NCBI RefSeq assembly: GCF_023349125.1
Contig: NZ_JAKIKT010000002.1
Coordinates: 124,001-188,000, forward strand
Source: Shewanella corallii
GTDB lineage: Bacteria > Pseudomonadota > Gammaproteobacteria > Enterobacterales > Shewanellaceae
DNA: 64,000 bases
Direction: 5' to 3'
Part shown: piece by piece, positions 25,462 through 35,322 of the stretch
Numbering within the stretch: the first letter of the stretch is position 1
Layout of the letters: each line of letters starts with the position of its first letter
The notes under the pieces: model-generated
What the model saw: the letters and a program-made list of their open reading frames with translations, nothing else
The model's database searches: none
What the model was told of the DNA's origin: nothing
Translations under genes and position numbers: made by a program

Positions 25462-27312
25462 ATGAAAACAACAAAGACACTTGTTGCAGCAGCCCTGTCT
25501 GCCCTGTTGCTGTCAGCCTGTGCCACCGCCCCTTCTTCCACGGTATCTGAGCCAGCCAGGGAGTACACCAGTGCCCAAATCCAGGCTGAATCAGCACGTG
25601 CCAATGAGCTGTTTGAAGCCATTTTTATGGAAAATGTCATGGCCAGCCCCATTACCCAAACCTATCTGGGTATTAAACAGGACTATGGCAAATGGGATGA
25701 GATCAGCGAATCTGCCCGTCAGCAGGATCTGGACCGCACCAAAAAACATCTTGCCCAACTGAACACCATAGATCCTGAGCAACTGGACCATCAGACGCGC
25801 ATCTCATACTCTCTGGCCAAACAAGGTCTGGAAGATCAGATTGCCAACTTTAAATGGCGTCATCACAGCTACCCGGTCAATCAGATGTACGGTGTACATT
25901 CCACCACACCGGCACTCCTGATTAACCAGCATGCCATCACCAGTGTTGAAGACGCCCAGGCTTACATCAGTCGCCTTAATGGCATAGATGAACGCTTCAA
26001 GCAGTTGATTGCCGATCTGCAGTTAAAAGCTGACCGCGGTATTATCGCGCCAAAGTTTGTATTCAACCATGTGCTGTCTGACAGTAAAAACATCATTCAG
26101 GGTGCCCCCTTTGCCGAAGGCGAAGACTCAACCTTGCTGGCCGACTTTAAACGTAAGGTAGGCAAACTGGAGATCTCCAAGGCCGAAAAGCAGCAACTGA
26201 TTGCCGAGGCCAATGAAGCATTGCTGAAATCGGTAGAGCCCGCTTACACCTCACTGATCACTTATGTTGAGTCGCTGCAGGCGAAAGCCGATACCCGGGA
26301 CGGGGTTTGGAAGCTGCCCCAGGGCGATGAGTATTACAACATGGCCCTGGCTCAGACCACCACGACAGATCTCACCTCTGAGCAAATCCACCAGCTGGGT
26401 CTGAAGGAAGTTGCCCGTATTCACGATGAAATGCGTGCCATTATGAAGAAGGTTGGTTTTAAGGGCGATCTGCAGGCTTTCTTCGCCTTTATGCGTGACG
26501 ATCCTCAGTTCTATTACCCTGACACTCAGGAAGGCCGTGAAGCCTATATCGCCAAAGCGAAAGCCTATATCGACAATATGGATTCGCGCCTGGATGAAGT
26601 GTTCAGCATCAAGCCCAAAGCAAGCCTGATAGTAAAGCCGGTAGAAGCATTCCGTGAAAAGTCTGCCGGTAAGGCTTTCTATAGCCAGCCATCACCGGAT
26701 GGCTCGCGCCCTGGAACCTACTACGCCAACATGTATGACATGAAGGCCATGCCAACCTATCAGGCAGAGGCACTGGCCTACCATGAGGGTTTACCGGGCC
26801 ACCATATGCAGATTGCCATTGCTCAGGAGCTGGAAGGTATCCCCAAATTCCGTCGATTTGGCCGCTATACCGCCTACACCGAGGGCTGGGGACTGTATAC
26901 AGAGTACTTCCCGAAAGAGATGGGCCTGTATGAGGACCCCTATTCAGACTTCGGCCGACTGGCGATGGAGCTGTGGCGCGCCTGTCGCCTGGTGGTCGAC
27001 ACAGGCATTCACAGCCAGAAGTGGACCCGTGAACAGGGCATTGAATACTATGTAAACAATACCCCCAACGCCAAGTCGGATGCGGTCAAAATGGTGGAGC
27101 GTCACATTGTGATGCCATCTCAGGCGACCGCGTACAAAGTTGGTATGATTAAGATTCTGGAACTGAGAGAAAACGCCAAAGCCAGCCTGGGCGATCAGTT
27201 TGATATCCGTGAATTCCATACCCTGCTGTTGAAGAATGGTCCGCTGCCGCTGGATGTACTGGAAGAGCAGATTGACCTTTGGGTGGCTGAGGTTAAGGCC
27301 CGTCAGGCTTAA
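25462..27312 (+). CDS. DUF885 lipoprotein, putative metallopeptidase
   Basis: A 616-residue lipoprotein (lipobox LLSAC, about residue 20) of the DUF885 family, which has a helical fold like the thermolysin-related M32/M2 peptidases. The probable metal site is HEGLPGHH (about residues 441-448), followed by the downstream glutamate in YTEGWGLYTEYF. Signal peptide plus lipobox place it on the periplasmic side. The ATG at 25462 is preceded by AGGAG at the right spacing, and the 11-codon upstream extension is not needed. Peptide or other substrate is not known. Monocistronic, closed by a shared terminator. Confidence 0.88.
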   Translation: MKTTKTLVAAALSALLLSACATAPSSTVSEPAREYTSAQIQAESARANELFEAIFMENVMASPITQTYLGIKQDYGKWDEISESARQQDLDRTKKHLAQLNTIDPEQLDHQTRISYSLAKQGLEDQIANFKWRHHSYPVNQMYGVHSTTPALLINQHAITSVEDAQAYISRLNGIDERFKQLIADLQLKADRGIIAPKFVFNHVLSDSKNIIQGAPFAEGEDSTLLADFKRKVGKLEISKAEKQQLIAEANEALLKSVEPAYTSLITYVESLQAKADTRDGVWKLPQGDEYYNMALAQTTTTDLTSEQIHQLGLKEVARIHDEMRAIMKKVGFKGDLQAFFAFMRDDPQFYYPDTQEGREAYIAKAKAYIDNMDSRLDEVFSIKPKASLIVKPVEAFREKSAGKAFYSQPSPDGSRPGTYYANMYDMKAMPTYQAEALAYHEGLPGHHMQIAIAQELEGIPKFRRFGRYTAYTEGWGLYTEYFPKEMGLYEDPYSDFGRLAMELWRACRLVVDTGIHSQKWTREQGIEYYVNNTPNAKSDAVKMVERHIVMPSQATAYKVGMIKILELRENAKASLGDQFDIREFHTLLLKNGPLPLDVLEEQIDLWVAEVKARQA

Positions 27313-27334
27313 TTACCCAAGTCACACAGAAAAC

Positions 27335-27364
27335 AAAAACGCCACCCATTGAGGTGGCGTTTTT
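27335..27364. terminator. Bidirectional intrinsic terminator
   Basis: AAAAACGCCACC / GGTGGCGTTTTT with a 6-base loop, between the convergent DUF885 and LysR genes. Confidence 0.9.
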
Positions 27365-27379
27365 ATTGGCTGAAGCTAA

Positions 27380-28321
27380 TTACTTACGTTCGGCGTAAAG
27401 CTCAGCGTAAGGCTTGTCCCAGTATGGAGGGGAACCGATTCTGTCTTTGATAAAGTCGATAAAGGCACTGACCTTGGGTGCCAGATGCTTACGGCGAGGA
27501 TACACAGCCTGCAATGGCAGATGATGGCTCAACTGCCAATCGCGCAGCAGCGGCACCAGTGTGCCCTTCTCTATCTCACCTTCCAACAGATAGCTGGCCA
27601 GGTAAACCACACCCAGGCCATTGATGGCGGCCGACTTAAGCGCGGGGGCATTATCTACCCGGAAATTACCGTTTACCCCTATCTCACAATAGTCATCACC
27701 CTTACGGAACTGCCACACACTGTGCTCATGCCACTCTCCGTGGTACACCAAGCAGTTGTGGTCAACCAATTGCTCCGGACGCTCAGGCGCACCGTGACGG
27801 GCTATATAGTCAGGGGAAGCCAGCAGCATAAACTGACACTTCATCAAAGGTCTGGCGACCATACCCAGAGGTAATTGCTCAGACATGGTGAGCAGCAGAT
27901 CCAGCCCCTCACTGACAACATCCACTTTATGGTCCAGCAGGCTCACCTGAAGCTCCAGCTCCGGGTGAGTCGTCATAAACTCAGACAGCGCAGGAATGAT
28001 ATGCATGGTGCCGAAAGACTGGGAGATACCCACCTTCAATACACCACGGGTTGCATCATTGAGATTGTGAACACTGGCCACAGCCTGGTCAGCATCTCTG
28101 AGTAACTCTTCACCCTGCACATACAACAGGTGGCCAGCTTCAGTAAGACTGAGGCTTCGGGTCGTTCGCTGAATAAGCTGTACCCCAAGTTTGTGCTCAA
28201 GATCCGCGACCTGAGTACTCACCTTGGATTTGGAAATTCCCAAACGACGGGCGGCAGCACTGAAACTTCCTGCCCTGGCTACATGGGTGAAGATAGCTAT
28301 CGGTTCTAAGAGTTCTAACAT
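27380..28321 (-). CDS. LysR-family transcriptional regulator (CrgA/DhcR-type)
   Basis: A 313-residue LTTR. HTH: IFTHVARAGSFSAAARRLGI (about residues 10-29) with KSKVSTQVADLE as recognition helix; effector domain follows (VLKVGISQSFGTMHIIP). The pattern of the effector domain (LDLLLTM, LVYHGEW) places it in the large CrgA-like subgroup. The ATG at 28321 has AAGG about 10 bases upstream and gives the usual LELLEPIAIF start; a 16-codon extension is unlikely. No divergent neighbour suggests its target. Confidence 0.88.
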   Translation of the reverse strand: MLELLEPIAIFTHVARAGSFSAAARRLGISKSKVSTQVADLEHKLGVQLIQRTTRSLSLTEAGHLLYVQGEELLRDADQAVASVHNLNDATRGVLKVGISQSFGTMHIIPALSEFMTTHPELELQVSLLDHKVDVVSEGLDLLLTMSEQLPLGMVARPLMKCQFMLLASPDYIARHGAPERPEQLVDHNCLVYHGEWHEHSVWQFRKGDDYCEIGVNGNFRVDNAPALKSAAINGLGVVYLASYLLEGEIEKGTLVPLLRDWQLSHHLPLQAVYPRRKHLAPKVSAFIDFIKDRIGSPPYWDKPYAELYAERK

Positions 28322-28627
28322 GGGAATCGCCTTCGTTCGCTTCGCTGTTATTATTATTCCGCCGGTCAAACTGAGCGCGAACGCACAGAGACTACGGTCT
28401 TGTTTTTAAAACTATGAGAATAATTCGGCGAACAATCAAGCCAAGAGAAAAACTATCCAGATTTTCCGAGGCTACTGCTCAACATTCGCCATCTGTGGAC
28501 ATTTTGGCGGGAGTATAGCAGACATTCTGTCTATTTTTAATATAACCAGATAAAAGTCAGTAACTTCCTGTTCGGAGAAGTTTGATTGTTGGCTTTAAGA
28601 AATCAGCTGCATGACTTTTGGGAGAGC
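28322..28627. other. Intergenic region upstream of the LysR gene
   Basis: About 300 bp without reading frames. It holds a possible minus-strand promoter for the LysR gene and a small palindrome (AGACA TTC TGTCT, 28520-28532) lying in that promoter's spacer. Otherwise nothing recognised. Confidence 0.5.
28512..28540 (-). promoter_or_regulatory. Possible promoter of the LysR gene with palindrome in its spacer
   Basis: On the minus strand TTAAAA, 17 bp, TATACT. The spacer contains AGACAGAATGTCT, which could be an autoregulatory site. Leader would be about 185 bases. Confidence 0.35.
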
Positions 28628-28662
28628 AAAAAAATCCCCTGACACCCAATGGATGCAGGGGA
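28628..28662 (-). terminator. Intrinsic terminator of the DUF2884 gene
   Basis: TCCCCTG / CAGGGGA arms (28635-28641 / 28656-28662), with a run of seven T on the minus strand after the stem. Confidence 0.8.
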
Positions 28663-28727
28663 AAGCGGGATGTATTGTCCAAATGTCAGAACGGGAGTAT
28701 CGGAATAGAAATCAAAGTTCGAAAGTT

Positions 28728-29510
28728 TTACATCTGATTGCTGTCGGCTTCGGTCAATCTGAAACTGGCCAGTTCAGGAATAGCCTTACGCATTTTCGCT
28801 TCCAGTTTGGCAATCTGTTGGAACTCGTTACACATCTCAGTGGCACGGGCTTCAATCGCTTCACCACGGGCTTCCATCGCCAGTTCAATCTCCTCACCTA
28901 TGTTGTCCATTTTCTGGCTGAAAGCTTCAATCTTATCGTCAAAGTTTTCACCATCTGAGTTCACCAGCTGAGCACCAACATTCATCATAATGGTCCCTAT
29001 GGACTGCATCATCAGCTGCTCAATCTCCTTTTCAAACTCTTCGTCAAACGCCGCTTCGATGGTGGAGTCTGTGGCGCCAAGGTAGTAGGTGTCACCATTA
29101 CGGGAAGCTACATCATCGAGGCGGTCACGGACGTTATCCATCAATTCAGCCAGCTGAGCGCTGCTTTCACCCAGCAACGGGGTCATAGCCATACCGATAG
29201 CTTCACCAGCCAGAACAATAGTGTCGTTCACCAGGCCAATCACCTCTGGCACCTGAGTCGCCAGCTCATCTTCATACTGGGTAACCAACTTACGCTGAGA
29301 AGCACTCAGTTCAACCGCCTCACCATCAACAAACAGCTCACCGGAGCGGAATTGATACTTGGTGTCATCTTCCTGAGTGACCACTACCTGATTAGGCTCA
29401 ACCATAAGATCGTAGTTAATGGAGATATCACACTGATCTGCGGCCATCGCCAGTGAGCTGCCAGCCAGAGTCAGTGTCATTGCTGCGGTAAATTGCTTGA
29501 GTGCTTTCAT
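28728..29510 (-). CDS. DUF2884 exported protein (YggN-like)
   Basis: A 260-residue periplasmic protein. Signal peptide cleaved near AMA (residue 23). The mature part begins DQCDISINYDLMVEPN, the DUF2884 opening, with a small beta part (QFRSGELFVDGEAVELSASQ) followed by long helices of charged heptads (about residues 120-245). E. coli YggN belongs to this family; its function is unknown. The start at 29510 is preceded by AAAGGA; an 18-codon extension has no site. Rich in Glu, so strongly acidic. Confidence 0.85.
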   Translation of the reverse strand: MKALKQFTAAMTLTLAGSSLAMAADQCDISINYDLMVEPNQVVVTQEDDTKYQFRSGELFVDGEAVELSASQRKLVTQYEDELATQVPEVIGLVNDTIVLAGEAIGMAMTPLLGESSAQLAELMDNVRDRLDDVASRNGDTYYLGATDSTIEAAFDEEFEKEIEQLMMQSIGTIMMNVGAQLVNSDGENFDDKIEAFSQKMDNIGEEIELAMEARGEAIEARATEMCNEFQQIAKLEAKMRKAIPELASFRLTEADSNQM

Positions 29511-29709
29511 TGTTCTGTCCTTTTCCTTGTGGATATAAATAAGACATAGCGAATGCTGTGCCAAAGTTAATAACCAACTGATAAAAAAGAAAATAAATGA
29601 TTAGCCAGGATGTGTCCCGAAAACGGGGATAGGCAATTCCACAGCATAATGGTGAAATTGCCCACTGATTGGTGATTATCTCAACAAAGGGGGAGAGCCC
29701 GGACAGCCC

Positions 29710-30624
29710 TTAGAAAATAGAGCGCCCCAGACTTTGGCTGAGACCTTCGAGTATGGCGGTTCCGGCAACTGAGTTACCCTGCAGATCCAGCTCCGGCGAC
29801 CAGACGCATACCGACATATCGCCGGGAATAACGGCAATGATACCGCCACCAACACCACTCTTGCCCGGCATACCTACCTTGTAGGCAAACTCTCCAGCAC
29901 CATCGTACAAACCCGAAGTTGCAAGCAAAGCATTGAGCTGTCTGGCCTGTACAGGTGAGATCAGCTGCTTACCAGCCAATGACTGTCCCTTATTGGCCAG
30001 GTACATCATGGCGCGGGACAGGTCTGCACAGCTCATTCTGAGTGCGCAATAGTGGAAGTAACTGCGCAGCACGGTATCCACATCATTGTCAAAATTGCCA
30101 AAGGACTTCATCAGATAAGCAATGGCGGCGTTACGGGCACTGTGCTCATACTCAGATCGGGCAACCTCTTTGTCATAACAGATTTGAGGGTTACCACTGA
30201 GATTGCGAACCAACTCCAACATTCTGTGCTTGGGCGCACTGAGTCTGCCCTGCAGCAGGTCAGCAATTACCAGCGCTCCGGCATTAATAAACGGATTTCT
30301 GGGAATACCCCGTTCCAACTCCACCTGAACCAGAGAGTTAAATGAATGACCCGAAGGCTCCTTCCCTACCCTGTCCCAGATTTCAGGCTCTTCGTAGAGT
30401 GTCAGAGCCAGTGTCAGGCTAAAGACCTTGGAAATACTCTGAATGGAAAATGGCTCAAGGTAATCACCTGCACCTATGGTGACGCCATCGGGCGTGGTGA
30501 CGGCTATACCCAGTTTATTGCCACTGATTTTGGCCAGTGCAGGAATGTAATCTGCCACTTTACCCCGGCCCAATAAAGGCCGGGCTTGCTCCACCAATTG
30601 CTCAAGCAGTTGTGGCTCTGGCAT
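29710..30624 (-). CDS. glsA: Glutaminase A
   Basis: A 304-residue glutaminase of the serine-dependent beta-lactamase-like fold: L-glutamine to L-glutamate and ammonia. The catalytic Ser-x-x-Lys is in [12 protein letters not shown] (about residues 64-75); other family blocks are [15 protein letters not shown] and [14 protein letters not shown] chose ATG at 30624, which overlaps the yggL stop codon as TAATG with GGTGGG upstream; a GTG three codons earlier is also possible. A hairpin lies 50-80 bases after the stop (29632-29662) but has no T-run. Confidence 0.94.
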   Translation of the reverse strand: MPEPQLLEQLVEQARPLLGRGKVADYIPALAKISGNKLGIAVTTPDGVTIGAGDYLEPFSIQSISKVFSLTLALTLYEEPEIWDRVGKEPSGHSFNSLVQVELERGIPRNPFINAGALVIADLLQGRLSAPKHRMLELVRNLSGNPQICYDKEVARSEYEHSARNAAIAYLMKSFGNFDNDVDTVLRSYFHYCALRMSCADLSRAMMYLANKGQSLAGKQLISPVQARQLNALLATSGLYDGAGEFAYKVGMPGKSGVGGGIIAVIPGDMSVCVWSPELDLQGNSVAGTAILEGLSQSLGRSIF

Positions 30625-30950
30625 TAATCCCACCAGAGATCGTATAGTTCAGTGACTTCTACGTTGGATGCAGGCTGAGCTTGCCAGAAAGCCAACACGG
30701 CGTTGCGATCGTCATCGCTGCACTTGCCCAGCTTCTGAGTGGCAACTATGCCTTCCCAGCTCTTATGTCCACCACCGTGGAAGCCCAGCTTGCGTGCCTC
30801 AATCACTTCGTCGATAAACTTATCAACCAGCTGATCGATCTGCTCTTCGGAAACGCTGTCCTCGAACGTCCAGTGAACGTCAAAGCCCAACTCCTGAAAC
30901 TCATCAACGCGCAACTTTTTGCGCAGACGACGGCTGCGATTGCTTGCCAT
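30624..30950 (-). CDS. yggL: YggL family protein (DUF469), 50S-associated
   Basis: A 108-residue protein. The start [20 protein letters not shown] and the [13 protein letters not shown] segment are the DUF469 signature. The E. coli homologue has been reported bound to large ribosomal subunits. The last base of its stop codon region overlaps the glsA start (TAATG), so glsA is translationally coupled to it. Upstream in the same direction is trmB, 94 bp away; in many gammaproteobacteria trmB-yggL are adjacent. Confidence 0.92.
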   Translation of the reverse strand: MASNRSRRLRKKLRVDEFQELGFDVHWTFEDSVSEEQIDQLVDKFIDEVIEARKLGFHGGGHKSWEGIVATQKLGKCSDDDRNAVLAFWQAQPASNVEVTELYDLWWD

Positions 30951-31044
30951 AGTGACTCCTTATTTTCTGAAAGGCAGAAGATCTGCCCTCCGGGGAAGGC
31001 GCACCCAGGGCGCGCCGGACAGAAAGCTGAGACTCAGTGGAAGA

Positions 31045-31761
31045 TTAGTCCACTTTCTCGAACATCAGATCCCAAACACCATGACCCAAACGGTGGCCAC
31101 GGGCTTCAAACTTGGTCAGAGGACGGTGATCCGGACGGGGAACATAGTCATTGGTTCCGGACTGGTTGCGGTAACCTTCTGCCGCACTCATCACTTCCAG
31201 CATATGCTCGGCATAGTTTTCCCAGTCAGTAGCCATATGGAATACGCCACCAACTTTCAACTTACGGCGGATAAGCTGAGCAAATTCGCCCTGCACGATA
31301 CGGCGCTTATGATGGCGCTTCTTGTGCCAGGGATCTGGGAAGAACAGCTGAACGCGTGCCAGAGAACCATCGGCAATGCTGTTTTCCAGCACTTCAATGG
31401 CATCGTGGTGATATACACGCAGATTGGTCACGTCAGCCTTACCGGCATCACTCAAACAAGCACCAACGCCGGGCTTGTGAACTTCAATACCGATAAAGTT
31501 CAATTCAGGAGCAGCAGCAGCCATTTCCACCAGAGATGCGCCCATACCAAAACCGATTTCCAACACAGTGTCCGCGTCGCGGCCAAATACTGTGTTCAGA
31601 TCGATACTGTCAGGGGTATAGTCCAGCCCCATCGTCGGCCAATAGGCCTCCAGAGCCTGTTCCTGACCTTTGGTCAAACGGCCTTCTCTCAATACAAAGC
31701 TGCGGATTTTACGCAGATATTTGCCTTCTTCATTAAACTCAGCGGTGGTCACTTCGCTCAT
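31045..31761 (-). CDS. trmB: tRNA (guanine-N7-)-methyltransferase
   Basis: A 238-residue class I SAM methyltransferase that makes m7G46 in the tRNA variable loop. SAM motif [17 protein letters not shown] (about residues 68-84), then [16 protein letters not shown], and the catalytic-region block [18 protein letters not shown] (about 143-160). The ATG at 31761 has GAGG about 7 bases upstream and matches the family start; the 9-codon upstream extension is dropped. Divergent from mutY. Confidence 0.95.
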   Translation of the reverse strand: MSEVTTAEFNEEGKYLRKIRSFVLREGRLTKGQEQALEAYWPTMGLDYTPDSIDLNTVFGRDADTVLEIGFGMGASLVEMAAAAPELNFIGIEVHKPGVGACLSDAGKADVTNLRVYHHDAIEVLENSIADGSLARVQLFFPDPWHKKRHHKRRIVQGEFAQLIRRKLKVGGVFHMATDWENYAEHMLEVMSAAEGYRNQSGTNDYVPRPDHRPLTKFEARGHRLGHGVWDLMFEKVD

Positions 31762-32026
31762 TGTTGCCTCGCCTGATTTGACGCCCAAAAACGGAAAAGA
31801 AGGGCATTATCCAAAGTTCACCCCACAGCGCAAGCTTTTCAGCCTTTACATGGGAAATTTTGTGGACAAATTACTGCGTATTCCTGCGAACCGGAGACAA
31901 TAGCCGACAAGAGTGATCCTCTTATTGCCATCACAGGTATTCAGTGCGGACATTTGGTATTGTCTGACCTGTCGGGGCTGGCTACACTGCCCCCGCACCA
32001 TTGGCACAAGCAGCAATCGGAACACT

Positions 32027-33097
32027 ATGACACAGCAAGCAAGGCAGCAACAAGTCGCCCCCTTCTCTGACCGCATCATTGAGTGGTACGGGCAACATGG
32101 CAGAAAACATCTGCCCTGGCAGCAAGATAAAACGCTGTATCGGGTGTGGATTTCAGAGATCATGTTGCAGCAAACCCAGGTTGCGACGGTTATCCCTTAC
32201 TATCAAAAGTTTATGACCAGATTTCCGGACGTGGTCAGCCTTGCCGATGCCGATACTGACGAGGTGCTTCATCACTGGACCGGCCTGGGTTACTACGCCC
32301 GGGCCCGTAACCTGCACAAAGCCGCACAAAAAATACGTGACGAGTTCAATGGCGTGTTCCCCGGTGATTTTGAACAGGTGCTGGCTTTGCCCGGCATAGG
32401 CCGCTCTACCGCAGGCGCAGTGTTATCTCTGTCGTTGGGACAGCATCACCCGATTCTGGACGGCAATGTGAAGCGTGTATTGGCCCGTCATGGTGCGATT
32501 GCCGGATGGCCCGGCGAGAAGGCCGTAGAAACCCGCCTGTGGGAGTTAACCGGCCAATACACTCCTGCTGCCGGGGTTCAACAATATAACCAGGCCATGA
32601 TGGATATAGGGGCGAGCATTTGCACCCGCAGCAAACCCAGGTGTGAACTGTGTCCGGTCGCAACAGATTGCAGCGCCCAGCGTCAGGGGCGGCAAACCGA
32701 GTTTCCCGGTAAAAAGCCGAAGAAACAGATCCCGGCGAAAAACGCATTTATGCTGATCGTTCAATCCGGCGATACCGTGCTGCTCAACAAGCGGCCCCCT
32801 GCGGGCATCTGGGGCGGACTTTGGTGTTTCCCTCAATTTGATACTCAATCAGATATGCAGGCATATATAGAGGCGCAAGGCTTCACCACAGAGCCAATTG
32901 AGTTAGATGCTTTCCGCCATACCTTCAGTCACTACCATCTGGATATCAGTGCCTGGCATATCTCTGCCAATACCGCAGTCGAGTCTCAAATCATGGAATC
33001 CGGCAAGAGTCTCTGGTATAACCTTCGTCAACCCGAAAAAGTGGGTCTGGCCGCAGCAACCGAACGCTTGTTGACCGGACTTTCAGCAGGAAACTAA
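32027..33097 (+). CDS. mutY: A/G-specific adenine DNA glycosylase
   Basis: A 356-residue base-excision enzyme that removes adenine paired with 8-oxoguanine. [16 protein letters not shown] holds the catalytic Glu region, helix-hairpin-helix [15 protein letters not shown] (about residues 120-134), catalytic Asp in [12 protein letters not shown], and the 4Fe-4S loop C-x6-C-x2-C-x5-C ([17 protein letters not shown]). The C-terminal NUDIX-like domain (about 230-350) recognises 8-oxoG. ATG at 32027 is chosen; a 38-codon extension reads as non-coding. yggX begins 10 bp after it. Confidence 0.96.
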   Translation: MTQQARQQQVAPFSDRIIEWYGQHGRKHLPWQQDKTLYRVWISEIMLQQTQVATVIPYYQKFMTRFPDVVSLADADTDEVLHHWTGLGYYARARNLHKAAQKIRDEFNGVFPGDFEQVLALPGIGRSTAGAVLSLSLGQHHPILDGNVKRVLARHGAIAGWPGEKAVETRLWELTGQYTPAAGVQQYNQAMMDIGASICTRSKPRCELCPVATDCSAQRQGRQTEFPGKKPKKQIPAKNAFMLIVQSGDTVLLNKRPPAGIWGGLWCFPQFDTQSDMQAYIEAQGFTTEPIELDAFRHTFSHYHLDISAWHISANTAVESQIMESGKSLWYNLRQPEKVGLAAATERLLTGLSAGN

Positions 33098-33107
33098 AGG
33101 AGTAACC

Positions 33108-33383
33108 ATGGCTCGTACCGTAAACTGCGCCTATCTGAAAAAAGAAGCAGAAGGCCTGGATTTTCAACTTTATCCAGGAGAGCTGGGCAAGCGCATTTTT
33201 GACAGCATCAGCAAAGAAGCCTGGGCACTGTGGCAACAAAAGCAGACCATGCTGATCAACGAAAAGAAGCTCAACATGATGAATGTTGATGACCGCAAGC
33301 TGCTGGAAGAGCAGATGGAAGCTTTCCTGTTTAAAGGACAGGATGTTGAAATTGAAGGCTATGTGCCTCCAAGCGAAGATTAA
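33108..33383 (+). CDS. yggX: Oxidative damage protection protein YggX
   Basis: A 91-residue protein linked to protecting Fe-S clusters and iron handling under superoxide stress. The start [19 protein letters not shown] with its single Cys (residue 7) and [17 protein letters not shown] are family blocks. AAAGGAG precedes the ATG. The mutY-yggX pair is conserved; the pairing of an Fe-S enzyme gene with an Fe-S protection gene is functionally sensible. Confidence 0.95.
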   Translation: MARTVNCAYLKKEAEGLDFQLYPGELGKRIFDSISKEAWALWQQKQTMLINEKKLNMMNVDDRKLLEEQMEAFLFKGQDVEIEGYVPPSED

Positions 33384-33405
33384 TTCAACTTCGATCATGA
33401 TACTT

Positions 33406-33430
33406 AAGGGCGCCGCGTGCGCCCTTTTTG
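33406..33430 (+). terminator. Intrinsic terminator of mutY-yggX
   Basis: AAGGGCGC / GCGCCCTT arms with a five-base loop, then T5. Confidence 0.88.
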
Positions 33431-33481
33431 TTCGCTTGAGTGCAAATATTGAACGGTCAGACTTTTACCGGGAAAAATCAC

Positions 33482-33511
33482 TTGCGAACCTGATCTCTAA
33501 CTCGCTAAGAT
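33482..33511 (+). promoter_or_regulatory. Predicted promoter of the tRNA pair
   Basis: TTGCGA, 18-bp spacer, TAAGAT, followed by a GC-rich stretch (ACGCCCAC) like the discriminator of stable-RNA promoters, about 60 bases before tRNA-Phe. Confidence 0.5.
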
Positions 33512-33571
33512 ACGCCCACTTCGAAACGGCAACACCGATTCTGAAGTAGCAGACTGACACTCAGTTCAGTT

Positions 33572-33647
33572 GCCCGAATAGCTCAGTTGGTAGAGCAGCG
33601 GATTGAAAATCCGCGTGTCCCTGGTTCGATTCCGGGTTCGGGCACCA
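33572..33647 (+). tRNA. tRNA-Phe(GAA)
   Basis: A 76-base cloverleaf. Acceptor arms GCCCGAA / TTCGGGC, D loop AGCTCAGTTGGTAGAGC, anticodon GAA at 33605-33607 in loop TTGAAAA, T loop GGTTCGATTCC, and an encoded CCA end. Confidence 0.98.
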
Positions 33648-33654
33648 CAATTAA

Positions 33655-33730
<76 letters not shown>

Positions 33731-33731
33731 T

Positions 33732-33773
33732 AAAAAGCAAAAAAGCTGCCCTTGGGCGGCTTTTTTGCTTTTT
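33732..33773 (+). terminator. Very long intrinsic terminator of the tRNA operon
   Basis: Arms of 20 bases (33732-33751 / 33754-33773) pairing almost perfectly around a two-base gap, with one T-G wobble; rich in A and T at the ends. It begins one base after the tRNA-Thr CCA. Confidence 0.88.
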
Positions 33774-33936
33774 ATCTATCCGAAACTCCTTTCACTCAGT
33801 TTGTCGCAATATCCGGACTACCAGGCATGCCCCTCTCCCGCTTCAGAGCGACCAACGAGCTATCAGCCTTTTACGCATCCAGATCGCGTGCTTATACATC
33901 TGGAGCTGTAGAGAGCCAAGCCTTTTCGTTGAGCAT

Positions 33937-33965
33937 AAAAAAACGCCCATTAATACGGGCGTTTT
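33937..33965 (-). terminator. Intrinsic terminator of nagP
   Basis: AAAACGCCC / GGGCGTTTT arms with loop ATTAATAC; on the minus strand a T-run follows. 35 bases after the nagP stop. Confidence 0.85.
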
Positions 33966-33999
33966 GCTATCCGGGTGATCTTCGGTCCAGAGACCGGAT

Positions 34000-35322
34000 T
34001 TACCACTTACGCATCTTATGGCCTTTCACCGCATAAAAGAGGATAAACAGATAACATGGCAGACCGATCCAGTAAGCAAACTGGGTACTGTCAAAATAGT
34101 GGGCCATCTTACCAAATGCCAATGGCAGGATTGCGCCACCAGAGATACCCATAATCAGCAGCGCCGAGCCCTGAGCCGTAAATTTGCCCAGACCTTCCAA
34201 TGCAAGTGGCCATACCGCTGGCCACACCAGTGCATGAGCCAGACCCATGAGGGCTACAAAGGTGACCGCATCCGGGATAACAGGAATACCGGTCCAGCCC
34301 CACATCACATCAGCAATCAGAGTGCTTTCAGTAGACGCCGTTGCAGCACCAACAATACACAGTGCACCGGCTACGGCAGACAGCAGCAGCGCAGTTTGCT
34401 GGCTCATAAAGCGGGGAATACAGGTCACACCAATCAGATAACCAAATACCATAAACACCATGGTGTAAGAGGTCAGCGAGGCGAAGTTGGCCACGCCAAG
34501 GTTCTCACCGAACAAACCAATGGTATCACCGGCGATAACCTCTACCCCAACATAGGCGAACAGGGCAATGGCACCCAATACCACCTGAGGGAACTGCATG
34601 ATGCTGCCCTTCTTATTGTGCTGGGTTTCCTCTTCTTCGAAGTCCAGCTCGGGCAGAGAGGAAAACTTAACCAGGCCAACCAGGAACAACAACGCGCCAG
34701 CCATGTAGACATATGGCATCACCAGGCGTGAAGACAGTTCGGAAATCTGTGCCTGACGCTCTGCTTCACTCAGCGCTGCCAGTGTGTCTGAGTTGAAGTT
34801 TTCCAGACCGGACAGCACCAGTGCGGTAAACATAATGGGCACAATAACGCCGGCGCCTTTGTTGATCAGGCCCATAATGGAGATACGCATTGCTGCACTT
34901 TCACGGGGGCCGATATGCACAACATAAGGATTGGAGGCGGTTTGCAGAATGGTCAGGCCGGTACCCAGCACAAACAGGGCAACTAGGAATGCCATATAGT
35001 TGGCACTTTGCGCCGCCGGGATAAACAGCAGCGAACCAACAACCATGATACCCAGGCCCAGAGCCATGCCATTTTTATAACCGGTACGCCTCAGAATAAA
35101 TGACATGGGCAACGCCATGACTGTGTAAGCAATGTAGAAGGCAAAGGTAACAAACAAAGCCTGGAATTCATTCAGTTCACAGATAATTTTCAAAAAAGGA
35201 ATGAGTGAACCGTTCAACCAGGTAACGAAACCGAAGATGAAGAACAACACCCCAATGATGGTCATTGGCAACACGCTGGAACGTGACTGGCCGTCGACTT
35301 TACTCGCAACTGTCATTGTCAT
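34000..35322 (-). CDS. nagP: N-acetylglucosamine MFS transporter (FucP/GluP type)
   Basis: A 440-residue inner-membrane permease of the FucP-like sugar:proton branch of the major facilitator superfamily, with about 12 helices. The FucP-type opening FFIFGFVTWLNGSLIPFLK and the middle block GLTILQTASNPYVV are diagnostic. Position in a GlcNAc cluster next to nagX-nagA-nagB-nagK identifies it as the GlcNAc uptake system that replaces a PTS in Shewanella-type pathways. It has its own operator and promoter about 210 bp upstream, so it can be transcribed apart from nagK-B-A-X. The second Met (codon 3) is also a possible start. Confidence 0.9.
   Translation of the reverse strand: MTMTVASKVDGQSRSSVLPMTIIGVLFFIFGFVTWLNGSLIPFLKIICELNEFQALFVTFAFYIAYTVMALPMSFILRRTGYKNGMALGLGIMVVGSLLFIPAAQSANYMAFLVALFVLGTGLTILQTASNPYVVHIGPRESAAMRISIMGLINKGAGVIVPIMFTALVLSGLENFNSDTLAALSEAERQAQISELSSRLVMPYVYMAGALLFLVGLVKFSSLPELDFEEEETQHNKKGSIMQFPQVVLGAIALFAYVGVEVIAGDTIGLFGENLGVANFASLTSYTMVFMVFGYLIGVTCIPRFMSQQTALLLSAVAGALCIVGAATASTESTLIADVMWGWTGIPVIPDAVTFVALMGLAHALVWPAVWPLALEGLGKFTAQGSALLIMGISGGAILPLAFGKMAHYFDSTQFAYWIGLPCYLFILFYAVKGHKMRKW

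Noticed and set aside
33752..34036. 94-codon plus-strand frame after the tRNA genes
   Set aside because: Begins inside the tRNA terminator, runs into the nagP terminator and nagP itself, and has no ribosome binding site.
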